This document shows positions 56,500-64,000 of a stretch of 64,000 nucleotides of DNA, in pieces. The number at the start of each line of letters is the position of its first letter. Positions within the stretch are counted from its first letter, which is position 1. This DNA is from Typhlomys cinereus (Eukaryota; Chordata; Mammalia; Rodentia; Platacanthomyidae), in the NCBI GenBank assembly GCA_023101885.1, contig JALPQD010000360.1:1240001-1304000 (forward strand), written 5' to 3'. Under the pieces are notes generated by a model, which made no database searches, was not told where the DNA came from, and saw only the letters and a list, made by a program, of their open reading frames with translations. Both the position numbers and the translations under genes were made by a program.

Positions 56500-56960
56500 T
56501 ACGTGGACTTCTCTGAAAAGCAGGCCAACTCTGTCTGATTCTCTACTGCCTCTGCTTCTTACTACTCTGTCCCTCACCTCCCTGCGGCCGTCTTTGCAGA
56601 CAGGAAAGAAAACACGTGCATAATTTCATGCTGTGTTGTGAGACAATCTCAATATTGTTTGTCATTTATAAGAACTGACAGAGCCATTAACCGCCCCAGA
56701 GATTGGTTAATTGGCTAGTTAATAAACACCCACAATGATTATCAAACACATGCACAACGAGTTGAAGTCAAGTTGATGCTGGAGAAGGGAAAGGAAATTA
56801 AAATGCTTCTCTGCGGATCTCAAAGAAACACACAGAGTACAGTGAGCTCTGAGCCTTGGTGAGGGAAAGAGAGGAAGTAGGAGGGTCCCGTGGTCAGATT
56901 TGGCAGATTTGGAAGATGGTAGAAAATTCCAGAATGTCTGGGTTGATTGACATGCTGATT
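56500..56960. other. Unassigned intronic stretch with SOX-like words
   Basis: At 56643-56662 ACAATCTC is followed by AATATTGTTTGTC, giving ACAAT and its complement ATTGT in inverted order. No repeat is recognised. Confidence 0.4.
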
Positions 56961-56964
56961 CAGT

Positions 56965-57060
56965 ACTTACCCAAGTGAGCACAAGCAAAATTCTCATTTC
57001 CTCCTCTGTCAAATGGAAAGATAAATCAGTGCACTTAAAATACACTTCCTTTTAGAAAAA
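56965..57060 (+). repeat. MIR fragment
   Basis: AAATTCTCATTTCCTCCTCT and GTCAAATGGAAAGATAAATC. Confidence 0.6.
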
Positions 57061-57249
57061 GACAGTCCTCAGACTAAGTACTTGTTTCTTCCTAGCTCTT
57101 TAACCTTCTAAATGGATGACATCAAGGGATACTACAGAAGTTCATTGTCTCAGTCTCCTACTTTATGTTTCACCTTATTTATTAGTGTCTATTGATATGT
57201 TAACTGTGTGTCAAGGGAACAAAGGACTTGAAATAAGTCATTTAAACAC

Positions 57250-57475
57250 TGTGTTGCTGGGGATTGAACCCAGAGCTTTGTGTAGGCTGGGACAGCCCTC
57301 TACCACTGAACTACATCTACTTTCTATTTTTCTACACAAAGTCTAGCCAAGTTTCCTAGGTTGGCCTTGAACTTTATTGTGTAACCCATCAGGCATTGAA
57401 CTTGTGAGCCCCGTTTCAGCCTCTGCATAGCACTGTGTTTGTTACAAGCATGTACCACCATACCTGCCTTAAGTC
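57250..57475 (-). repeat. B4 SINE (ID + B1), antisense
   Basis: GCTGGGGATTGAACCCAGAG, CCTCTACCACTGAACTACAT, AGGTTGGCCTTGAACTTTAT and ATGTACCACCATACCTGCC. Confidence 0.82.
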
Positions 57476-57499
57476 ATTTTCTTTTTGCCTGCATGTGTG

Positions 57500-57738
57500 T
57501 TTTGTATGTAAGTAAATATACATGTATGTGTGGGTGTGTACACAAGAGGACACTTGAGTGTCCAAGAGACACAAGAAGGGCTCTTGAAGGCCCAAGGGTG
57601 ACATCAGGAACCATCCCGGATTGTTCTGCCTCATTATTGCTTTGCTCTGGGGTTTGTCCAAGCTCTGCTTCCCAGGGCCAGAGTTACAGGCCTCCACTCT
57701 ATCTGCCATGTATTGTTCTATCGCATCTGGGGGTCTGA
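57500..57738 (-). repeat. tRNA-headed SINE, older subfamily, truncated
   Basis: GAAGGCCCAAGGGTGACATC and AGGAACCATCCCGGATTGTT are present. The head is missing; the copy stops at GGGGGTCTGATC, where a TGTATTAGTCAGG repeat begins. Confidence 0.85.
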
Positions 57739-57740
57739 TC

Positions 57741-58762
57741 TGTATTAGTCAGGTTCTCTAGAGACACAGTGAATATATAAACAGGGAATGTATTGAGTTG
57801 GCTTACAGATATGGCTGAGGTAGTCCAACAACAGCTGCCAGTAGCCACAACAGACCACACACCCTAATCCACTTCTGCCTGATCTCCCCAGACCCCTGAC
57901 CTCCTCCAATGACATTCTATTCCTTCTTTTACTCCCCACCCGGCATCACCTCCTTCCCTAGCAACTCCTCAACAATGTCTGAAGGCCATGAAAGACACAA
58001 GCCCCCTTTTTGTTCGGGAAGTCTGGGCAGGCTTTCCCAGCCACGCTGTCCGTGATAACTTTCTCCCTATTCTCTACAACTTTAAGCCATCTCTTCAGCT
58101 CTCATGCTCTTCTACATTAAGGCTAAACCATGTTCCCCTGGCCGCCAGACCCTCAGCTCTGATCAACTCCTGTTTCTTAAATCCTCCGCCCCTTTGCTAT
58201 AGCTTGTCTTCATCAACGGACCTCCATGTGGACCTAATACTACAGCGTCAGTCACTGGAGGTTCCTTGACCCCGCCCTGTGTGGATCCAGACAGGCAGCA
58301 GCGAGCAGTCACAGCTGTCTTCTTCTTGACTGTGGATACCACGTGACCAACTGCTTCCCAGTCCTGCTGCCTTGACTTCCCCTCCTCGATGGACCGGAAC
58401 CTTCCACCGTGCACCAGAATAAGTCATTTCTCCCTGAAGTTGCATTTGTCAGGATATTTGTTCACAGCAACAGAACAGTAATGACAGCTCTGCTGTCTCA
58501 AGACTGTGTGAGACAGAACATTCTAGTGGGCAGCACACAGGGGAGCAATGTTGCTTGCTTGCTGGGGGACAGGAAGCAAAGAGTGAGAGGAAGGACCCAG
58601 GAAATCCCCTTCAAAGCTGTGCATCCAATCACCTAACTTCTTCCCAGGGAGCCTAAGTTCCTAAAGGTTCTACCACCCTCTGCCAATGCCCAGGGGTTAA
58701 ACCTTTAATACATGGGCTTTAATACATGTGAGAGCCATTCAGGATCCAAACCATGGCAACTA

Positions 58763-58765
<3 letters not shown>
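57741..58765. repeat. Cluster of MaLR-type LTR fragments, mixed orientation
   Basis: 57741 starts TGTATTAGTCAGGTTCTCTA, as does 51097. 58417-58495 is a sense LTR end (AGTCATTTCTCCCTGAAGTT, CAGGATATTTGTTCACAGC). 58640-58765 is antisense (CCTAAAGGTTCTACCACCCT). The internal boundaries are unclear. Confidence 0.55.

Positions 58766-58817
<52 letters not shown>
58766..58817. repeat. (GT)n microsatellite, 142 bp upstream of the exon
   Basis: GT run of about 26 units ending 142 bp before the CACNG3 exon. Confidence 0.97.
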
Positions 58818-58818
<1 letters not shown>

Positions 58819-58935
58819 TAAATACATCTGCAGTTGGGCTTGCCTATGCACAGCTTCTCAGAGCCAGGGAAAGATCTTCCTGGTGGCACTGAGAACCCAA
58901 GTGGACCCTGGCCACACTGCTCTCTCCCCTTGCCT

Positions 58936-58959
58936 TAGGGTCTTGTTTTGTCTCCACAG
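58936..58959 (+). other. CACNG3: Splice acceptor of CACNG3 intron 1
   Basis: A T-rich tract (TCTTGTTTTGTCTCCACAG) runs directly into the exon. The AG is at 58958-58959. No other AG lies between the tract and this site, so the acceptor is unambiguous. Confidence 0.9.
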
Positions 58960-59043
58960 GGGCTTTCCGAGGCGTGTGTAAGAAAATCGACCACTTCCCG
59001 GAAGATGCAGACTATGAGCAGGATACTGCTGAGTACCTCCTGC
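58960..59043 (+). CDS. CACNG3: CACNG3 exon 2 (TARP gamma-3, internal coding exon)
   Basis: This 84-bp internal exon lies between a pyrimidine-rich CAG acceptor and a GTAAGT donor. The two leading G bases finish a split glycine codon. The next frame reads AFRGVCKK, then [12 protein letters not shown], then DTAEYLL, and the final C opens a split codon, so both flanking introns are phase 1. Gamma-3 is a four-helix transmembrane AMPA-receptor regulatory protein (TARP) of neuronal membranes. This exon corresponds roughly to residues 71-99, in the first extracellular loop, and carries one loop cysteine (GVCKK). The AFRGVCKK start and the [10 protein letters not shown] end match my recollection of CACNG3. 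CACNG2 instead has NFKGLCKQ and YEADTAEYFL, and CACNG4 differs more. There is no stop or frameshift. The surrounding DNA is intron, so this is a genuine spliced exon and not a processed copy. The assignment rests on remembered family sequence, not on a search. Confidence 0.95.
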
Positions 59044-59049
59044 GTAAGT
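59044..59049 (+). other. CACNG3: Splice donor of CACNG3 intron 2
   Basis: The exon ends CTG-C and is followed directly by GTAAGT, the intronic half of the consensus donor. It leaves a one-base (phase 1) codon remainder that an arginine codon beginning with C would complete. Confidence 0.92.
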
Positions 59050-59342
59050 TTTCCTGCACTTCTTGGGGTTCCCTGGTGGGGAAAGGAAGGGTCTCCTGAT
59101 ATCACCCACTCACCTCTGGATTTAAGGGTCCTCATTATCTACTTTGAAGTATCAATGAGTTTCAGGACCACAAGATAGATGTTCCCATAACTCTGTGATA
59201 TCGAAGTCTTTTTAATTTTAATGAACTAGAATAGAAAGAGAGAAAAGAAAAGGTGAGTCGGAATTGAAAGGTTCTCTTTAGTCTACTTAGGAGTTTTCTC
59301 CTACTCAGCACAGTTTTCGCCTTCCCCAGTGGGTTGACTGGA

Positions 59343-59406
59343 GGTGCTAATGGGCAAAGTGCTAATGGGTGAGGTGCTAATGGGTGAGGTGCTAATGGGT
59401 GAGGTC
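59343..59406. repeat. 16-bp minisatellite, 4 units, in intron 2
   Basis: Units GGTGCTAATGGGTGAG repeat four times; the first has GCAAA in place of GTGAG. It begins 300 bp after the exon donor. Confidence 0.95.
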
Positions 59407-59559
59407 CCCAGGGGCAAGGCCTGGGGACACAAGCAAAGCAAAGTCACCTTTCCTTTGACTTCCCAGAAGTTTCAATGCGACCATGACAAGGTCAGAGTCT
59501 CCAGGAATTTTCCAAGACCAGGAACTGGGATGAGACATGGATTGTCATAATTATGGTCC

Positions 59560-59720
59560 ATACAATATATGATGATATAGAACTAGGGTTCTGGAACCTG
59601 CTAGATCCAAGCTCTAGCCCCATCTGACTCCTTTAGTGGGTCCTGAGACAAATTGCTTGACCTCTCCAATCTCTTAACTTTCCTCACCTCTTCCGAAACA
59701 GAGATTATAGTGAGAGATTT
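59560..59720 (+). repeat. MIR copy
   Basis: AACCTGCTAGATCCAAGCTC, AATTGCTTGACCTCTCC and TTAACTTTCCTCACCTCTTC. Confidence 0.6.
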
Positions 59721-60254
59721 TGTTTGTAACTCAATTTGGGTAGAATGTGTGTTGATCTCCAGGGAAGAAAGGTAGGAAAGGAGGAAGGGAGGGAAGGAAA
59801 GGAAGGAGGGTTCAGTCCAAAGCTTGGGGGATGACACAGAAAGACTGCACCCCCTCGAAGTGAACGGCTTTGAAAGTTATTACAGTGGGATTTTCATCTT
59901 TGTTTTTCTTTCCTCCTTGGAAGAACCATTTTGATATTTGCCCTGTGGAAGACTAAATAGAACTCTGACTTTCACTCCACAACTCATGAAATTGATTTTA
60001 GGTTCTTTAGAAAGCTTGGCTGCTTTTCCCTACAGTTTTTTTTTTTTTTTCCTCTCTCTCCCCTCCCTAATGGGAAGATGGGAGGCCCCTTCTCCTTCAC
60101 CTCCCTTCACCTCCTTCCCACAGCCTGGGGAAGCCTCACCAACAGTCACGGAATCCGGCTAAATTTAAGCAAGGACCTTCAGAAGCACACCAATTTCTCC
60201 CTCGAACTGTGAAGTCCCTGACCCCGCTGATACGGGGTCCCTCTGGGGTCTGTA

Positions 60255-60745
60255 TGTGTCCAGGTTCTTGTGTTCGGGAGTTGAAGACTGAAACCAGAAC
60301 ACGCGTAGAGGACTGAGGCAGAGTTTATTAGAGAGAGAAAGGATGGCACTCACGGACGTGCATCTGTGAGGGGCAAGAGAACCACCAAGAACTCAGACTC
60401 CAGGCGTGGAATCCTTGAGGGCGAGGGAGACAGAAAAGGAGGTCACTCACACATGGAGTCCCATGACGGACAAGGGCACCCGAGACGGCTGCCAGAGTCA
60501 GGTATATTTATACACTTGGGGGACAGCAAGAGAATGGCTTTTCCTCATTGGTTAGCTCCAGTTTCTGCAAACCTGATTGGAGCTTTTGGTCCTGTATGTC
60601 TTACTGGTCCATATTGGGGCCCAACCAGTTATCTTTTGCCCAACTTCCAGGTAGGGCTTATCTGTAATGGAGAATTCATCTCCATATCCTTTCACAAACA
60701 GAGGTTGCAGGAAGTTGGTGAAGGATATATTCCTTCAGGGTAACC
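60255..60745 (-). repeat. LTR-like repeat, related to 38724-39200
   Basis: Begins TGTGTCCAGGTTCTTG, then GAAGACTGAAACCAG and an inverted AATAAA region (GAGTTTATTAGAGAG). A CATTGG-containing segment lies in both copies. The right end is approximate. Confidence 0.55.
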
Positions 60746-60949
60746 CCAGCAGTGGGGGATGACCTTAGAAGACCTTCAGAGACCCATCCAGCATGGCTGC
60801 TCTAAACCTGCCCGACCTCCACTGAGGGTCTCCACAGGCATCTTCTCATCCATCCTGGGTCTTACGCACGATCTGATGGAACCGGGGTGCTCCGCAAGGT
60901 TTTCTTGCTGTTTCCCCTCTCTCACTTACACAGACACACACTGCTGCTG

Positions 60950-61341
60950 AAACTCCTGTGTCACAGTCGCCTTCCAGTTGCGTTCATTGAACATCTTGAG
61001 CCTCGATGGCTTATAGAGGCTAGAAGGTTGTTTGGCTCACTGTTCTGGATGCTGGCGAGCATGGTGGTTGTATCTGCTCAGCCAGTGACAACAGGCTTTG
61101 TGCCGTAGGGTGGCCGGCTGAGGCCATCCTGCAGAGAGACCGAGAGAGAGTCAACTGCTGCCTCTCCCCACCTTTCCTTTCTTCCGAAACCACCAACGCC
61201 AGCCAGAGAGACAACTTGGTGGGTTGTCACCTGCTCCCAAGCGTGGCAACCTGAACTTGAACCTCAAAAGCTCACATGGTGAAATGAGAGGGCCGGCTGC
61301 GAAAGCTGTCTTCCAAGTACCACCCACACACTGTGATATAT

Positions 61342-61398
<57 letters not shown>

Positions 61399-61830
61399 GT
61401 CTCCTCTCTCCCCTCTTCTCTCTCTCTCTCTCTCCTCTCTCCCCTCTTCTCTCCCTCCTCTTTCTCCTCTCTCTCCTCTCTCTCTCCTCTTTTCTCCTCT
61501 TTCTCTCCTCTCATTTTTTCTCACTCTCCCTCCTCTCTCTCTCCTTTCCCCTCTCTCTCCCCTCTCCCCTCTCTCCTCTCCTCTCTTCTCTCTCTTCTCT
61601 CTCTTTTCTCTCCTCTCTTCTCACTCTCCTCTCTTTTCTCTCTCCTCTCTCTTCTCTTTCCCTCTCTCTCTTCTCTCTCCTCTTTCTCTCTCTCCTTTCT
61701 CTCATAATTTCTTTTAAAAGCCACCAATGCCTGCATCAGACCCAATCCTCATCTAACTCTGATGACCTCCAATACCACAAACACAGATTATGAGATCAAG
61801 GCTCTGACCCTTGAACTTTGAGGTGGGGAG
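60950..61830 (-). repeat. Possible decayed MaLR-type LTR with CT expansion
   Basis: GCTAGAAGGTTGTTTGGCTC and CACTGTTCTGGATGCTGG at the left, and CTGATGACCTCCAATACCAC at the right, fit a reversed LTR around the CT tract. The evidence is weak. Confidence 0.4.
61345..61706. repeat. CT/TC tract, ~360 bp
   Basis: Nearly pure CTCT, CTTT and CCCT words for about 360 bases. All serine/leucine frames here are artefacts. Confidence 0.97.
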
Positions 61831-62340
61831 GGGCGCCATGAGATCACAACAGCTTGGCGGAGGGATTCAGCCCGGCTTCTGTTGACTGGAGACTTCCCAT
61901 AAGGTAGCCCTGGGTGCAGTAAGTCCTCCTCAGGCACCAGTGGTTCCTCCCCCACTCTCGACACCCAACTTAGCCCTCAAGCGCTTGGAAAGCAGAACAG
62001 GAAAGGAGGATGTCTATGGATAATGAGAGTTTACGAAATCTGCTCACATCTTGTTTGCAGGGAGATTGAAGTCTGATCCTCATGGGTTGCCAAATTGTTA
62101 CTGGTCACTTTGAAAAGGGACACCCACACTCCCAACTGAGGGACTTTACACTAGGATCAGAAGAAAAAGATGCTTATTTATCAGTACAACGAAGGCACAG
62201 TAGGTAACCGAAGACGGTGGCTTATGAGGGTCTTCATTTTGAAATAGACCTCATTGGCTCCATCAGGGTGAGCCACTGTCATGCAATATTCCCATCATCA
62301 TTTGCCATGCAAATGAGGGCAGTCCTCGTTCCAGTTCACC

Positions 62341-62753
62341 TGTATGGTTGCTGATAAATGACCATCAAATGGCTTAAGGGAACAAGAGGTTTATTTTCTC
62401 TTATGATTGTCTGGTTACAGTTCTCAGTCCAGCTTGATGGGAGATCTCACACCAACATCAGGGCCGAGGGAACTGGCCATACCATCTCTACATAGCGGCT
62501 AAGAGAGAGACAATCCTTACTTGCCAGACCAGCATGTCTGACCAAGTGTACACAAGGATGCCAACTTTCTCAGTCAGCTCTCTGTATTTTATTCAGGGGC
62601 CTAATCCCACCCACCATGGGCTGGGCCTTCCCCATCAGCTAGACAATCTCCTGCAGGTTTGCTCTGGGTCTAACTCAACCACTAATTCTCTACAAATGTG
62701 CCCAGAGCTCAAACCCTCAACCGTCAAGTTGACACCTGAGCCCAACTATGACA
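62341..62753 (-). repeat. LTR-type repeat (MaLR-like), near complete
   Basis: It has an inverted AATAAA context (GAGGTTTATTTTCTC), GTCCAGCTTGATGGGAGATC and an AAGTTGACACCTGAGCCCAA end followed by CTATGACA. It is the best copy of the family also seen at 2640-2932. Confidence 0.7.
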
Positions 62754-62834
62754 ATCCTGATTGGTTGATGTTCAGTCTTGGGCAGAGACTGTAGTATGGG
62801 TTGCAGCTAATTTTGTTTATTGATCCACATGTTT

Positions 62835-62931
62835 CAAATATACCTTTTTCATGTGGTCCAGAGGATCAAATCCATACACCTGCCTGAATGCAATGGGTAA
62901 GTAGGTGCCACTGAGCTACCAATTCAGCCCT

Positions 62932-62967
<36 letters not shown>

Positions 62968-63100
62968 CAAAGTCTTGTCCATTTATCCAGTCTTGGTTAT
63001 TCTTCATGGCCCAGACAAGCCTTGAACTTGTGCTCTTTGTGATTCTGCCTACCAAGTAGCTAGGATGATGCTCCTGCACTACCCAGGGCAGGCCAAATAT
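62835..63100 (-). repeat. B4-type ID + B1 SINE (antisense) with poly(T)
   Basis: GGTGCCACTGAGCTACCAAT, a run of about 28 T at 62937-62964, TTAGACAAAGTCTTGTCCAT and CAAGCCTTGAACTTGTGCTC. Confidence 0.72.
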
Positions 63101-63104
63101 ACAC

Positions 63105-64000
63105 CTGTGTAATTAACCTTATCGCTTCAGATATCCAGAGAATGTCCTGGAAGGCTATTTCAAAGTTCAATCATTTTTTGGAAAAAAAAAAATTTTAAAT
63201 AGAAAGGATTCTTTTCATCACATAAATTCGTTACATTGAATATTCAAATTGGCAACTCCTGCCAATATAGAAAGCAAAAGATCTATCTCTTTGAAGGTTG
63301 GTTCACAAGTTCCAAATGGGTGCTTGAAGTTGCCATAAGAGATGGACTAACTCTTAATATTTGTGAAGTCCAGACCAAAAATACAGGTGGAAATCCGCAA
63401 GTCATGAATGGAAATTTTCAGGAAGTATTTGACCAATTGCCCCCCAAGGCTGGTTCCATTAGAAAGAAGCTAAACCTTGGACTGCAAGAAAGACTCACAC
63501 ATAAACTAGTGAACTGAATTCCTTCCCTGGAATCCCCAAGATGAACTGACTTCAGAAAACTGTCCTCTGTAATCCACGACTCTCTCTCTCTTTCACTCAC
63601 TCTCTCTTTCTGTTGCAAATGAATATTTAAAAAGAAAGATAGCTACACCTCACACTCAGTGCCCCAGAGCCTACACTTCTTTGTATCAATCTTTGCATGA
63701 CCTGCCCTGACTGTCTTTACTATCCTGACTTGTGCTGGGGTTCAGAGAATAACAACCTGCGGCGGGGGAGAGGGAGAGTCGGGTTATAAGAGTCTTTTTT
63801 TTTTTGTCATGTTTAGTAATTTGATCTAAATGAAAACACTTTAAAAAAGAAGGTCCATTATCAAGCTCTCTCTGACCCTGTCACCACCCCCCCATGCCCC
63901 ACCACCTCCCTAGGGGTGCAGGGGGAGAATAAAGTAACTGCCTCCTGCAAGGGTTGGGGTCAAAGGAAAACTCACCCCCTTCTGCCGTCTGAAGTTTTAC
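63105..64000. other. Unassigned intronic stretch
   Basis: No exon or family is recognised. A 93-codon frame at 63236-63517 has no domain I know. A short CT run lies near 63579. Confidence 0.5.

Larger units (their letters stand above)
1..58959 (+). other. CACNG3: CACNG3 intron 1 (3' part, 5' end outside the window)
   Basis: No coding exon was found upstream of 58960. In particular there is no frame encoding the TARP N-terminus and first helix, and no CpG-rich promoter. The simplest reading is that the whole stretch is intron 1, at least 58.9 kb long. A long first intron is usual for the TARP genes. Content is almost all interspersed and simple repeats, listed separately, with short unique segments between them. 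An unrecognised alternative first exon or a non-coding RNA gene cannot be excluded by eye. Confidence 0.8.
59044..64000 (+). other. CACNG3: CACNG3 intron 2 (5' part, 3' end outside the window)
   Basis: The exon that would continue the reading frame into the second transmembrane helix is not present before the window ends. The interval holds a 16-bp minisatellite, a MIR copy, two LTR-like repeats, a CT tract, an ID/B1 copy and unique DNA. Confidence 0.8.

Noticed and set aside
61224..61793. 189-codon Leu/Ser frame that looks like a membrane protein
   Set aside because: It is the translation of the CT tract; the hydrophobic look follows from CTC and TCT codons.
63236..63517. 93-codon frame with non-repetitive residues
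   Set aside because: It resembles a real protein in composition, but I recognise no domain, no splice pattern and no family. It may be a relic of an old transposon; the evidence is too weak to call.

Overview
The window is a mammalian nuclear sequence, almost entirely non-coding. B1, ID, B3-like and B4/RSINE1-like SINEs sit together with many (CA)n tracts and one very abundant tRNA-headed SINE whose head resembles the rodent B2/B4 families, so the source is a rodent of the mouse-related clade. The species is not resolved. I saw no L1 ORF and no bacterial or viral gene.

The only coding sequence I can support is one 84-bp exon at 58960-59043 on the + strand. It has a consensus acceptor and a GTAAGT donor. 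It encodes part of the first extracellular loop of a TARP-type calcium-channel gamma subunit, and the residues fit CACNG3 (gamma-3) better than its paralogues. If so, bases 1-58959 are intron 1 and 59044-64000 are intron 2. Exon 1 and exon 3 are not in the window.

Layout: 0-12 kb holds MIR, old LTR and SINE copies, three unusual local structures near 3.8-5.5 kb, and (CA)n tracts. 12-24 kb is rich in simple sequence: a CCAT/CCAC array, a 400-bp purine tract, a TCTA/TCTG/GTAT array and a long CA/TG-rich stretch. 24-38 kb has mixed SINE, MIR and L2 fragments, a 29-bp exact direct repeat, and a cluster of three octamer motifs at 27.2 kb. 38-50 kb has LTRs, an LTR inserted in a SINE, an L2 copy, two AT-rich unique segments that are candidate regulatory DNA, and a SINE with a 16-bp target duplication. 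50-58.9 kb has two well-bounded solo LTRs with target duplications, another young SINE, and decayed MaLR-type LTRs. 59-64 kb (intron 2) has a 16-bp minisatellite close to the exon, another LTR, a 360-bp CT tract and a final ID/B1 copy.

The open frames outside the exon are explained by repeats: (CA)n, (CCAT)n, GGA/CTT tracts and antisense SINEs. Repeat boundaries are read by eye and are good to about 10-20 bp unless a target duplication fixes them.
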